NCBI GenBank assembly: GCA_020851455.1
Contig: JADZCT010000037.1
Location: 80,087-144,086 of the forward strand
Direction: 5' to 3'
Length of the DNA stretch: 64,000 bases
Origin: Gemmatimonadaceae bacterium
Lineage (GTDB): Bacteria > Gemmatimonadota > Gemmatimonadetes > Gemmatimonadales > Gemmatimonadaceae
Shown in pieces: positions 54,184 to 63,553 of the stretch. A program made the position numbers and the translations under genes. A model generated the notes under the pieces. That model saw nothing but the letters and a program-made list of their open reading frames with translations, made no database searches and was not told the DNA's origin. Position 1 is the stretch's first letter; each line of letters begins with the position of its first letter.

Positions 54184-56559
54184 TCAGCGACGCGTGCTTG
54201 AATCCTGCGTCGCGGGCTTGCCCGGCGCGTCAATCAGCCAGTGGGTGAACCACTGCCGCAGCCGCCCAAGCCGGTCAACGAGCAGCCACGGCTCGCCCGA
54301 GCGCGAGAGTTCATGCGTGGAACGCGGATACCGCACGAACTCGGCGGGCACGCCCTGTGCCTTGAGCGCGGTGTACCAGAGGTCGGCGTTGCCCATTGGC
54401 GTGCGCCAGTCTTCCTCCGACTGCACGAGGAGTGTCGGAGTCTTCACGTTCTTCACATGGCGGATCGGCGAGAGCGAGTCGTACATCGCCTGGTTCTCCC
54501 ACGGCTTCCCGAAGAACTCGCCGTTGGTGAGACTCTGGGCGTCGCTCGCGCCCCACCAGTATGTCCAGTCGCTGATCATGCGGTCCGTCTGCGCGGCCTT
54601 GAACCTGTTGGTCTTCGTCGTCACCCAGGCGGTCATGAAGCCGCCGTACGAACCGCCGGTCACGCCCATACGCGTCGAGTCAACGTCCGGGCGCACGGAT
54701 ACGATGTCAACCGCCTTCATCAGGTCCTGATAATCCTTGCCGCCCCAGTCGCCACGGCTCGCGTTGGTGAACGCGCCATTGGTGCCGCTCGATCCGCGCG
54801 GGTTGGTGAACAGAACGAAGAAGCCGCCCCCAGCCAGCGACTGGAACTCATCGAACCAGCCTTCCCCGTACGCAGAGTGCGGCCCGCCGTGGATGTAGAG
54901 CACGACCGGGTACCTCTTGCCGGGCTGGTAGCCGTAGGGCTTCATCAGCCAGCCCTCGATCTCGAGGTTGTCGACCGACTTGTACATGAACTGCTCGGCG
55001 TCGGAGAACGCCACTTCCTTCTGCAGCGCATCGTTGAACGTCGTGAGCTTGCGCTCGTTCTGTCCGTTGATGTCCGAGGTATAGAACTCGCCGAGGTGCG
55101 AGACGTCGCTCGATACGTACACGAGCTTCGTCTGCGCCTTGTCCATCACGATGTTGCTTACCTGACGGCGGCCGCCGAGGATCGGAGAGACCTGCCTGGT
55201 GGCTGGGTCTGCCTGCCAGAGCCCTGAACTGCCGCCGGTGCTCGTTGTCATCCTGACCTTGCCGTCCTTGAACCACTCGATGCTGCCGGGTTCGTACTTC
55301 CACGAGCCGAGGATGTCCACCGCCTTGCCTCCTTCAACCGGCGCCACCAGCAGCCGCGAACTGCTGTACGGCCCCGGGCGGCCGACGAAGGCGACCTGCT
55401 TGCCGTCGGGCGAGAAGATGACATTCGACTCGCCTCCGAAGTACTCGATCTTCTTTGGCGTGCACGCCGCCTTGTCGCCCGCTTCGCATGCAGCGACGGG
55501 CAGCACGTAGAGGTCGGATTCGTTGCGGTCGGCCTCGTCGCGCTTGCGGTTGGGCGGCAGTTTTGCGAGCGAGTCGCGCTCGCGCTTCACGGCCTCGTCG
55601 GAGCGGAGTTTCGGGTCGGCCGAGAAGATCACCCACTTGCCATCGGGTGAGACGACCGGGCTCGCATGCGTGTAGTTGGTGGTGGTGAGCGCCTTGCGCT
55701 CACCGCCGTTGCGCATGATGTAGAGCTGCGCGGGTGCGCCGTTGTCGCCGAGCACCGGGAAGGCGCCGCGTCCGCCACGCCCGCCGCCGAACGCGGCCGC
55801 CGTGGTATCACCCGTGGTGCCGCGGCTCGGCACGTAGCCGGTATTGTTGTTTCGCGTGACTTCGTCGGTGAACTGCCGGCCGTCGAAGCGGTCCGGGTTG
55901 ATCGGCTTCGTGATCGCGTCGCGCGGCGGCCGCGCAAGCGGGCCCATTTTCGAATACGGATCGTTCGCGACCTCGACCTGCTGTGCGGCATCGCCGCCAC
56001 GACCGCCCCGGCCGGCTCCGCCGCGGCCACCGGCTGGCGCGCTCCCCGAGGTAATCGTGAAGCTCTTGTCCGCTGGCTGCGCGCCAGCACCGCCGCCCGG
56101 AGCGCCAAAGCCGCCGAACCCGCCGCGCCCGCCACGACCTCCGCCGGCGCCACCGGCCACGTTCGCGGGCACGGCAACGGCCTCACCGCCCTCGGCCATG
56201 TGGATTGCCCACGCATTGCCCTGGAGCGAGCCAGGGCGCTCGGAGGTGAAATAGAGCGTCTTGCCGTCGTCGGACCAGCGTGGGTTCGTGCTTTCGAATC
56301 CCGGCGTCGTCATCCGCCGGGAGGGCCCGCCGGCAAGCGGCTGGATCCACACCTCGGTATGGCGGGTGTTTTTCGCCTCGACGGCTGTGGTGACAGTGAA
56401 GGCAATCGTATTGCCGTCGGGCGAGAGGGTGCCGTCGCCGACGCGCACGATCTTGTACCAGTCTTCGGGTGTGAAGGCGCGGCCCTGTGCGGCGAGCGCG
56501 AGCGGCGCGGCCACGAGGAGCGCGAGCGCCACCGCGCCGCGGACGATGTGACTTCTCAT
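54184..56559 (-). CDS. Secreted S9C-type dipeptidyl/acyl-aminoacyl peptidase
   Basis: A 791-residue exported serine peptidase. The signal peptide is VALALLVAAPLALAA. WD40-like propeller strands (GDGTLSPDGNTIAFTV, WSDDGKTLYFTS, VVSPDGKWVIFSA) fill about residues 30-500, with three Gly/Arg-rich loops at about 130-265. The catalytic domain has IHGGPHSAYG (oxyanion), Ser637 (TGGSYGGFMT), the Asp in SEEDWRTPM and His in RSTHELSRSG. It releases dipeptides or acylated amino acids from peptides. A GGAG site is 9 bases upstream of the ATG. A single gene. Confidence 0.92.
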   Translation of the reverse strand: MRSHIVRGAVALALLVAAPLALAAQGRAFTPEDWYKIVRVGDGTLSPDGNTIAFTVTTAVEAKNTRHTEVWIQPLAGGPSRRMTTPGFESTNPRWSDDGKTLYFTSERPGSLQGNAWAIHMAEGGEAVAVPANVAGGAGGGRGGRGGFGGFGAPGGGAGAQPADKSFTITSGSAPAGGRGGAGRGGRGGDAAQQVEVANDPYSKMGPLARPPRDAITKPINPDRFDGRQFTDEVTRNNNTGYVPSRGTTGDTTAAAFGGGRGGRGAFPVLGDNGAPAQLYIMRNGGERKALTTTNYTHASPVVSPDGKWVIFSADPKLRSDEAVKRERDSLAKLPPNRKRDEADRNESDLYVLPVAACEAGDKAACTPKKIEYFGGESNVIFSPDGKQVAFVGRPGPYSSSRLLVAPVEGGKAVDILGSWKYEPGSIEWFKDGKVRMTTSTGGSSGLWQADPATRQVSPILGGRRQVSNIVMDKAQTKLVYVSSDVSHLGEFYTSDINGQNERKLTTFNDALQKEVAFSDAEQFMYKSVDNLEIEGWLMKPYGYQPGKRYPVVLYIHGGPHSAYGEGWFDEFQSLAGGGFFVLFTNPRGSSGTNGAFTNASRGDWGGKDYQDLMKAVDIVSVRPDVDSTRMGVTGGSYGGFMTAWVTTKTNRFKAAQTDRMISDWTYWWGASDAQSLTNGEFFGKPWENQAMYDSLSPIRHVKNVKTPTLLVQSEEDWRTPMGNADLWYTALKAQGVPAEFVRYPRSTHELSRSGEPWLLVDRLGRLRQWFTHWLIDAPGKPATQDSSTRR

Positions 56560-56855
56560 AACTGGGGGCTCCGGAGGATCGTTCGTTGCATGAAGTTACG
56601 CGGCCGAGGGACATATTGCTGGCCGCCGGACCGCCTGTTCCGCGGCTTGTGTGCCGATGGCGCCAGCCCGCGATGGCTGCGAACCCCGCGACGGCGAAGC
56701 GATGGTCGAGCGCCGGGGCAACGCGCCCTCCCGTTGATGTCGCGAACCATAGCCCAATCGTCTTCCACCTCACATTACGATCACTTCCGGCAGGAGACAT
56801 CGCTGGCAGGAGAGCAGTCGCGAGGTGAATATGCGCGACCCAATCAGCAGCGTCG

Positions 56856-57074
56856 TCACCCCTCTCCTTCTCGAACGATGGACGGTGTCGGGCTCGCGCC
56901 CGGATACCGGTTCGGGGCGCCGCGCGCCTCACGCCTGGACATAAACAGGTCAGCCGTCGCGGCAAGTTCCTCCAGGACGAGGAGCTTCTCGCTGAACGGC
57001 AGGCGCAGAAACGCCCTGTGCTGTTCGCGCCGGCTCCCGTCCCACGTAACGGCCGTCCAATCGGTATCAGGCAT
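56856..57074 (-). CDS. Small partner protein of the nucleotidyltransferase (antitoxin-like)
   Basis: A 72-residue protein, acidic/helical, with GSRREQHRAFLRLPFSEKLL and VLEELAATADLFMS. The start at 57074 overlaps the nucleotidyltransferase stop (8 bp), so the two are translationally coupled. I know of no named domain; similar short proteins accompany AbiEii-like nucleotidyltransferases. The last about 20 residues are Pro/Ser/Gly-rich and may be disordered. Role as antitoxin or partner is inferred only from position. Confidence 0.6.
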   Translation of the reverse strand: MPDTDWTAVTWDGSRREQHRAFLRLPFSEKLLVLEELAATADLFMSRREARGAPNRYPGASPTPSIVREGEG

Positions 57075-57576
57075 CGAGCCTATCTTCCGCCGCGCGCCGC
57101 AGTTCGTCAATGTCGGCGAGGTCCTGCGGACGGCCAGCGGTTCGCTTGAGCCGGATGAGCGTCGACAGCCGTACTATCCGGATTGGTACGCCGGGCGCGA
57201 CTTCTTCCACAAGCGCGTGCCGGAACTCGTCGGCGAAGTCGAACGGCTCCGATGCGAACACGTCAACCCGCGTCTCGCGGTGGGCGTCGCTATGGAAACT
57301 GAGGACGGTCATGTTCTTTTCGGCTATGAGGCGCGCGCGCTGCGCCGCGTCCGAGAACACGTCAACCGTCACCGGTACGACAGGCGCATAGCCGAGCGCG
57401 GAAAGAGCCCGGAACGCACGCCGAATCGCTTCCGTGTCGAGCCGCACGACGAGATCCACGTCTTGCGTCAGGCGGCCATATCCGTGGGCGATGACAGCCA
57501 GCCCGCCGACGACGATGAACGGCACGCTGGCGTCGTTCAGGGCCCGCGCGATTGCCTCGATATCCGCGCGCTTCAA
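57067..57576 (-). CDS. Nucleotidyltransferase of the AbiEii/MNT type
   Basis: A 169-residue protein with a nucleotidyltransferase fold: VPFIVVGGLAVIAHGYG, the GG motif, then RLTQDVDLVV with the catalytic Asp-x-Asp pair. The C-terminal region (STLIRLKRTAGRPQDLADIDELRRA) contains the Lys/Arg-Asp-x-x-Asp pattern common in these proteins. Such enzymes act as toxins in type IV or MNT-HEPN-like pairs by modifying tRNA or proteins. The TTG at 57576 is the only in-frame start; no ribosome site is clear. It is flanked by two S9 peptidase genes on the same strand. Confidence 0.8.
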   Translation of the reverse strand: MKRADIEAIARALNDASVPFIVVGGLAVIAHGYGRLTQDVDLVVRLDTEAIRRAFRALSALGYAPVVPVTVDVFSDAAQRARLIAEKNMTVLSFHSDAHRETRVDVFASEPFDFADEFRHALVEEVAPGVPIRIVRLSTLIRLKRTAGRPQDLADIDELRRAAEDRLDA

Positions 57577-57658
57577 CTAATCTAGCCGGTCGGTACGCAC
57601 GCGGCGCGGCCCGGAACAGGTCGCCTCGACATGAAGCGCCGCGAGCCGGAACGCATCG

Positions 57659-60652
57659 TCACGGCCTCGCCCCCCTGAGCGGCTCGCCCTTGCGCACCTG
57701 CGGGAGCCCGTTCGCCATCCAGTCCGGCATGGGTGCGCCCATCAGGTAGTGGTCGAAGAACTGCTTCATCCGCACCTGGAAGTCTTTCTGGTTGTCCTTG
57801 ATGGCCAGGTGGTGCGGCTCATTCGGGTACGACAGGAAGATCACCTGCTTTCCATTGCGGCGCGCAGCATTGAAGTACTGCAACCCTTCGATCCAGTCCA
57901 CCGCCCCGTCGGCCGTGCCCTGAAGGATCATGAATGGCGTGTTGATCTTCGTGACGTTCATGATGGGTGACTGCTCTTCGTAGAGCTTCGTGCTGTTCCA
58001 TGGGGTGACGTTCTCGCCCATGCGTACTTGCCCGACTTCCATGATGCCCTGCTGCACGGTTCCGGTCTGCTTGTACAGCTCATCGTAGAAACTGATGAGG
58101 TTCGTCGGTGGCGCGCCGGTAACGACGGCCGCGAACATATCGGTCTGCGTCAGTATGTAGCTCGACTGATAGCCGCCCCAGCTGTGCCCTTGCAGCCCGA
58201 TGTGCTTCGGGTCGGCGTAGCCGAGCCGGATGACTTCCTTCACTCCGCTCGTCACGCAGTCCACGGCACTGGTTCCCGGCTTGCCGATCTCGTACACCAC
58301 GTCGGGCTGGAACACGAGGTAGCCGTTGCTTGCGTACGTGCTCATCTGCGGACGGTCGTCGAAGGCGGGCATCGAGAACTGGTGGTGCGTAGTCGACATG
58401 ATCTCGTAGAAGAACACGAGCATCGGGTACTTCCTGCCCTTCTCGTAGCCCGCGGGCAGCGTGAGCGTGCCCTGGAGGCGCTGGCCCTTCGAGTTCTTGT
58501 AGTCAATCAGGACCTTGCCGCCCCAGGCATACTCGGAGATGAACGGGTTGGCGTCGGTCACTCTCTTCGGCGATGAGAACTTCGTGTCGCTCACCCAGTA
58601 ATCCGGGAACTCCTCGAACGTCTGTTCCGTGTAGATCACGCGGTCGGCGTCCTTCGCCTTGACCGTGCCGCCGATTGACTTGTCGAGATAGCGGAGTGGT
58701 TCTGGCGCGCCGCCCGGCGGCAGCGTCCAGAACCCTGACTTCTTCGTCCAGAGGCCAGTTGCGTTGAGCAACATGGGCTGCGACAGGTCTATTCCTTCGT
58801 CGTCGCCCTGGGGCGCCCCGCCGAAGCCCCCGCCACGCCCGCCACGGCCGCCAGCGCCGAGCCGGTTCACGCGGAACTCGATCTGCTCCTTGTCGCCAAC
58901 CCCTCTCGTGAGGTTCACCGGAGGGCCGGCGGCCGGGTCGAGCTGAAGCTGCCAGATGTCGAAACGCCCGTAGAGGAGCACCGACTTGCCGTCCTTGCTC
59001 CATCCGGCGACGCCGTAGATCGGCTTCTCGTAGGCGTGGTCGTCGGTGGCGTCCACGAAACCCCCGGGCACGCCATTGTCAATTATTGCGTCCCGTGCGG
59101 TCTCGAGGTTGTACGCGTGGACGCGCTTGTCCTTGAGGTAGAGGAACCACTTCGAGTCGGGCGACGTTCCGTACGTGCGCGACAGTTTCTGCGCAATGGG
59201 AGACTTGTCGCCGCTTGCAATGTTCACGCGGTAGAAATCGGCCTTGCTCGCACCCCACTCGACCGAGCCGCGGTATGCCTTGTCGTCGCGGCCGATGCCC
59301 CACTTGCCGTCGGGAGTAGCGGTGACAGCGCGCATCGCGGAGTCGCCCGTCACGACGATGCGGCCCGACGCGAGGTCTATCGAGGCCGGGTAGGTGGACC
59401 GGCGGTCCTGCTGCAGTCGCACGATCTGCACCGACTGCGGCTCGGTGTCCTTCCAGTGCCAGATGTCAACGTTCGCCTTGTTGGAATCGGCAGCGGCGAT
59501 TTCGTTCTCCTGCTCCTTGACGCCCACGAACAGGCGCGAGCCGGCCTTGCTCCAGCGCGGTACGAGGTACTCTGAAACGACAAACCCCCCGGGGAAGCCG
59601 GGCGACTTGGACGGGTCGTACTCGAACTGTCTCGCGCCGGCTGAGCCCGCGTTGGTCCACGCATACAGGACGTTATCGCGCTGCTTCACGTCGCCACGCT
59701 TGTTGCCTGCGAGGACGGCCAGGTTGGCGCCATCGTCGCTCCACGCCATCTGGTCGTACGTTGCGGCCTGCGTCGAGAGAGCGCGCGTCTCGCCGGTCGC
59801 GGGGTCGAGGAGGTAGATGCCGTTGCCGAGTTTTCCAGCGGCGTCAACGGTGTACGCGAGCCGCGTGCCTGCGTCGTTGAACGCGTACTCGTTCACGTTG
59901 CCGATGTTGCGCGTCGTGCCTGGATTCGGGCCGGCGAGATCACGCACGAAGAGATCGGTGCCGGCAAACGACGTGTCCGCGCCGGGCGCGCGGTTTGCCT
60001 TCACCGCGAGGTACTTCGAGTCCTTGCCGAACGCGAACGCAGACGGATTCGGGAACTCGGCCTTCATGCCGGTCGCCAGTTCGAGCAGCTCGAGGTGACG
60101 CGTGGCCGCGCCGCCACCCGCGCCGCCGCGACCCTGCTGTGCCCCGCCGCGTCCCTGGGGTGCGTTGCCCCGTCCGCTCTCGGGCGCCGCGCCGCGCCCG
60201 CCGCGGCCCGCCGCTGGCGTGGGCGGGTTGACGTAGTACGCAGCCCAGCGCGAGTCTTCCGAGAAGGTGACGCCACCCCCGCCACCGAAGCCGCCGCCAC
60301 CGCGCCCGCCCGCTCCAGCGCCGCCGATGGCAATCACGTGTTCACTCGTACCGTCCAGGTCCTTGATGTGGAGCGTGGGGTCGCCTTCGTTGGGCGTGTA
60401 GGCAAAGCTCATCCACCTGCCGTCGTTCGAGATTGCCGTGGAAGTCACGCGGTTCCAGCGGCCATAGTCGCCGACGTTGAGGACCTTCTTCCCCTGCGCG
60501 TTCGCAGGCAGCGCGATGCGCGCCGCCTGCCCGCCCGCGCTCGTCGAAACGGGCTGCCGCTGCGCCGCGGCCGGAAGTGCAAGGAGCGCGACGACAGCCG
60601 GTACGCAGGATGCGCGCAGGAGTGCACGGAAGGGCGCGAAACGGAACATCAT
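57659..60652 (-). CDS. Secreted S9-family peptidase with Gly-rich loops
   Basis: A 997-residue exported serine peptidase similar in plan to the one at 30.8 kb. The signal peptide is SCVPAVVALLALPAAA. The propeller carries long Gly/Arg loops (about residues 100-185 and 630-650), then the hydrolase domain with Ser824 (GHSWGGYQSS), Asp (GTADGAVDW) and His (NEPHHLAIKD). The ATG at 60652 follows a GAGAGG site; the open frame continues 10 codons upstream without a start context. It probably degrades peptides in the periplasm. The nucleotidyltransferase pair follows 82 bp downstream. Confidence 0.9.
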   Translation of the reverse strand: MMFRFAPFRALLRASCVPAVVALLALPAAAQRQPVSTSAGGQAARIALPANAQGKKVLNVGDYGRWNRVTSTAISNDGRWMSFAYTPNEGDPTLHIKDLDGTSEHVIAIGGAGAGGRGGGGFGGGGGVTFSEDSRWAAYYVNPPTPAAGRGGRGAAPESGRGNAPQGRGGAQQGRGGAGGGAATRHLELLELATGMKAEFPNPSAFAFGKDSKYLAVKANRAPGADTSFAGTDLFVRDLAGPNPGTTRNIGNVNEYAFNDAGTRLAYTVDAAGKLGNGIYLLDPATGETRALSTQAATYDQMAWSDDGANLAVLAGNKRGDVKQRDNVLYAWTNAGSAGARQFEYDPSKSPGFPGGFVVSEYLVPRWSKAGSRLFVGVKEQENEIAAADSNKANVDIWHWKDTEPQSVQIVRLQQDRRSTYPASIDLASGRIVVTGDSAMRAVTATPDGKWGIGRDDKAYRGSVEWGASKADFYRVNIASGDKSPIAQKLSRTYGTSPDSKWFLYLKDKRVHAYNLETARDAIIDNGVPGGFVDATDDHAYEKPIYGVAGWSKDGKSVLLYGRFDIWQLQLDPAAGPPVNLTRGVGDKEQIEFRVNRLGAGGRGGRGGGFGGAPQGDDEGIDLSQPMLLNATGLWTKKSGFWTLPPGGAPEPLRYLDKSIGGTVKAKDADRVIYTEQTFEEFPDYWVSDTKFSSPKRVTDANPFISEYAWGGKVLIDYKNSKGQRLQGTLTLPAGYEKGRKYPMLVFFYEIMSTTHHQFSMPAFDDRPQMSTYASNGYLVFQPDVVYEIGKPGTSAVDCVTSGVKEVIRLGYADPKHIGLQGHSWGGYQSSYILTQTDMFAAVVTGAPPTNLISFYDELYKQTGTVQQGIMEVGQVRMGENVTPWNSTKLYEEQSPIMNVTKINTPFMILQGTADGAVDWIEGLQYFNAARRNGKQVIFLSYPNEPHHLAIKDNQKDFQVRMKQFFDHYLMGAPMPDWMANGLPQVRKGEPLRGARP

Positions 60653-60888
60653 TGCCTCTCGTTTGCGTGGAGCTGAAGACAACGGGCCTCACGGGGAGAT
60701 TACGCCGCGGACAGCCCGGTTGCCAGCGGCATGCCCCGCACAGCCCGACGTCGGCGCACGAGACCAGCGCATGCCTCCTGCGCTGCCATCCTGTGCTTCC
60801 GGCATGCCCTGAGGATCCCCCCCGTCCTCGAGTGTGGCCCCGATCCGCACGGCTGTCAGAATGCGAGTCCCCCTGGAGGAGAAATCAG

Positions 60889-60972
60889 GGACCCAGGCCA
60901 GGGTACTTTCAGGATCCCGACCGGCATCTTTGGGAGGTGGCCTGGAATCCGCAGATGCTTCCAACGGAGTGA
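60889..60972 (+). pseudogene. Remnant of a VOC/glyoxalase-fold gene
   Basis: The gap 60653-61061 has no complete gene. In frame with a TGA at 60970-60972 is GPRPGYFQDPDRHLWEVAWN followed by PQMLPTE, matching the C-terminal strand of VOC proteins (GYF-DPDGH-WEVAWNP). No upstream VOC sequence in that frame is visible. I infer a decayed gene of which only about 28 codons survive. The rest of the gap shows no further feature. Confidence 0.6.
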
Positions 60973-61061
60973 GAGCGCGTGGGCGCACACGGGCTCGGTA
61001 GGTGTCGGTGAGGCTCGAGGTCCATTGGCTCCCAGGTGCACAGACAAATTGGAAGGCTACC

Positions 61062-61919
61062 ATGTGGCTCAAGGCTCTCTCAATCTTGCTGATTGCGTTG
61101 GCTGCCGGTGTACTGGCAGTCATATACTACGGCGGCGTTCGTTGGGAGGCGCGAACGCGGGATCTGCGAGCACGGTTGGATGCTGCCCGCGTCCCCATGT
61201 CGCCGCGAGCCTTCGACTATGGTGAGGTCAAAAACTTGCCGGGGCCGGTTCAGCGCTACTTTCGCACTGCGATTCCCGACGGTCAGCCCATTGTCGCAGC
61301 GGTCTCCATGGGTCACATCGGCAGCTTCAACATGAGCGAAAGCGCCGAACAGTGGAAGCCGTTCAGTTCTACTCAGCGGGTGGTCACACGGCACCCCGGT
61401 TTTGTGTGGGATGGCCGGATCGTGATCCTGCCGGGCGTGATCGTGCGCGTACATGATGCATATGTCCACGGTGATGGCATCATGCACGCAACGCTGCTCG
61501 GGCTGGTGTCCGTGGCGGACTTGCACGGAACGGCGCAGATGGCGCAGGGCGAACTGATGCGATTCCTCGCCGAAGCGGCGTGGTACCCCACAGCCCTGCT
61601 GCCAAGCCAAGGCGTGCGCTGGGAGGCCGTGGATGACACGTCGGCCAAGGCCACGGTCAGCGACGGCGGAACCACTATAACGCTGAAGTTCATATTCAAT
61701 GAAGCCGGGCTGATCGGCTCAGTGCGCGCAGATGCCCGCGGGCGGGCCGTTAGCGGTGCGATAGTCCCCACTCCGTGGGAGGGCCGTTGGTGGGACTATG
61801 AACTTCGGGACGGCATGCTCATACCAACTGCTGGCGAAGTCGCCTGGTTGTTGCCAGACGGCCCCAAACCCTATTGGCGCGGCAAACTCACTACACTCAC
61901 TTACGAGTTCACCCGGTGA
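61062..61919 (+). CDS. DUF6544-like membrane-anchored protein
   Basis: A 285-residue protein with one N-terminal membrane helix (LSILLIALAAGVLAVIYYGG) and a beta-rich soluble part, including LPGPVQRYFRTAIPDGQPIV and an ending YWRGKLTTLTYEFTR that fit DUF6544/DUF6920 proteins. The function is unknown. A GGAAGG site lies 5 bases before the ATG at 61062. Codon choice and GC look less extreme than in the flanking peptidase gene. Confidence 0.75.
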   Translation: MWLKALSILLIALAAGVLAVIYYGGVRWEARTRDLRARLDAARVPMSPRAFDYGEVKNLPGPVQRYFRTAIPDGQPIVAAVSMGHIGSFNMSESAEQWKPFSSTQRVVTRHPGFVWDGRIVILPGVIVRVHDAYVHGDGIMHATLLGLVSVADLHGTAQMAQGELMRFLAEAAWYPTALLPSQGVRWEAVDDTSAKATVSDGGTTITLKFIFNEAGLIGSVRADARGRAVSGAIVPTPWEGRWWDYELRDGMLIPTAGEVAWLLPDGPKPYWRGKLTTLTYEFTR

Positions 61920-61992
61920 CCGGGGGCGCACGATTCTTGGATGGTGTCCCGTCGGCCGTCCAGTGCTTGTTCATGAATCCCATGCCAGCAAT

Positions 61993-62631
61993 ATGACCCG
62001 AGTTTTCGTCAACATCGGCCTGACCCTGGACGGCTATATGGCGCCGGAGGGGATGTCCATGGAACACTGGGACGATCCAGCCTACAAAGACTGGGGCGCC
62101 AAATGGGGCGCGCTGATGGGCTGGATATTCGATCTCCAGTACTTTCGCGAGAATCTGAAGCTGGGCACGGGGGGCGATACCGGACCGGTGGACGACATGC
62201 TCCGGCGGACCACGGAGCGCACTGGCGCAAGCATCATGGGCAAGCGGATGTTCGAAGGCGGTGAGAGGGCGTGGCCGGACAATGCGCCGTTCCACACGGC
62301 AGTGTACGTGCTCACTCATCAGAAACGTGAGCCGTGGGTGCGGCCCGGAGGAACGACGTTCTACTTCGTTAACGATGGCATTGAGGGTGCACTGGAGCAG
62401 GCGCGGGCCGCCGCCGGCGAACTCGACGTCAGGATTTCCGGAGGGGCCAACGTGATTCAGCAATATCTGAACGCCGGCGTCGTTGACGAGATCGAAATCG
62501 CGCTGGCGCCAGTACTGTTCGGGGGCGGGCGACGTCTGTTCGAGAATACCACGGACGCGGTCCCCAGCTATAGAATAGAGCGCGCGCTGCACACGCCGCT
62601 CGCCACGCATCTTCGCTACGTCCGCGCGTAG
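61993..62631 (+). CDS. Dihydrofolate reductase-like (RibD C-terminal) reductase
   Basis: A 212-residue protein of the DHFR/RibD_C family. The opening TRVFVNIGLTLDGYMAPEG, the GASIMGKRMFEGGE segment, the strand VRISGGANVIQQYLNAGVVD and LAPVLFGGGRRLFE are typical. It probably is an NADPH-dependent reductase of unknown substrate; it is not a classical FolA. It lies between the DUF6544 and DUF1697 genes on the same strand, in a region of stress-type accessory genes. Confidence 0.88.
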   Translation: MTRVFVNIGLTLDGYMAPEGMSMEHWDDPAYKDWGAKWGALMGWIFDLQYFRENLKLGTGGDTGPVDDMLRRTTERTGASIMGKRMFEGGERAWPDNAPFHTAVYVLTHQKREPWVRPGGTTFYFVNDGIEGALEQARAAAGELDVRISGGANVIQQYLNAGVVDEIEIALAPVLFGGGRRLFENTTDAVPSYRIERALHTPLATHLRYVRA

Positions 62632-62663
62632 TCAGGCCCACAGGTCATCATCGAACGGCCCGA

Positions 62664-63218
62664 ATGCCAACCTTCGTTGCCCTTCTTCGTGGTGTGAACG
62701 TGGGCAAGGCCAGGCGCGTGCCCATGGCGGAGTTGCGCGCGATGCTCATTGGCCTGGGCTACACCGACGTGGCCACGCTGCTCAACAGCGGCAACGCCGT
62801 ATTCAAGGCGCACGGCGGCGTTTCGGCCAAACATGCCGCGGACATCGCTGCCGCCCTCGTACACAGCCTTGAGTTCGAGGTGCCAGTGATTGTCAAGTCG
62901 CAGGCGGAGCTCGCAGCGATCGTGGCGGAGAATCCATTGGCCGTAGCTTCTCAGGGCCTTTCACGGCTGCTCGTGGCGTTCGTGCCGGATGCGAAAACCC
63001 TCTCCGGTCTGGAGGCCATCGAGGGGCTGGTGGTGGCGCCGGAGCGGTTCGCGCTGGGCAAGCGCGCAGCCTACTTGCATTGCCCAGCCGGGATACCAGG
63101 TAGCAAGGCTGGTGAGGCTCTCCTGGGCAAGGCGGGGCAGCGTGTCACCACCAGGAATTGGGCGACCGTGCTGAAGCTGCATGCGATGGCGCGCGGTGCG
63201 GCAGCCACATCGCGATGA
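62664..63218 (+). CDS. DUF1697 protein
   Basis: A 184-residue protein with the family signatures FVALLRGVNVGKARRVPMAE, LLNSGNAVF and the C-terminal TTRNWATVLKLHAMA. DUF1697 members have two ferredoxin-like halves and no established activity. It is 32 bp after the DHFR-like gene and could be cotranscribed. The stop is followed by 335 bp with no clear gene. Confidence 0.9.
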   Translation: MPTFVALLRGVNVGKARRVPMAELRAMLIGLGYTDVATLLNSGNAVFKAHGGVSAKHAADIAAALVHSLEFEVPVIVKSQAELAAIVAENPLAVASQGLSRLLVAFVPDAKTLSGLEAIEGLVVAPERFALGKRAAYLHCPAGIPGSKAGEALLGKAGQRVTTRNWATVLKLHAMARGAAATSR

Positions 63219-63553
63219 CCGCGCCGGATGTGCGATCGAACATGTGACTGCGAATCATCGCCGTTCCGTTCGGGCTGTTCTTCGTTCTTGGGTGGTGGGA
63301 TCGCGTTTCTGAACAGGTTTGTGGCCTGAGATAAGTGGAGTAGCGGGCGAGGTCAAGCCGCTGCGGCGAGCGGCTGCATGACGACGCTTGCTGCCGACGA
63401 GCGCACGGGCTGTAGCGCTTGCGGGGCCACTGCTTCACTTTCTACGAAGGACTGCAGCGGCTTGGCAACCACACTTTATTGAAGGGCCCGCAGCAGGTGC
63501 TCGCGTTTGCCCGCAGTGACCGACACGACGCATTGCTCGAACTGGACCAGCCC
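63219..63553 (+). other. Intergenic stretch before the truncated methyltransferase
   Basis: The gap 63219-63553 has no convincing coding sequence. A 6-bp hairpin GCCGCT/AGCGGC with a GCGGCG loop lies at 63357-63374. An in-frame extension of the methyltransferase upstream to 63419 exists but does not resemble the family. No promoter is obvious. Confidence 0.5.

Noticed and set aside
56183..56965. 260-codon minus-strand frame spanning the S9 peptidase start
   Set aside because: It overlaps the signal peptide coding region in another frame and is basic low-complexity sequence; the gap 56560-56855 shows no other gene.
63145..63438. 97-codon minus-strand frame between DUF1697 and the truncated methyltransferase
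   Set aside because: It overlaps the DUF1697 end, is Arg/Ser/Pro-rich, and lacks a recognisable start signal or motif.
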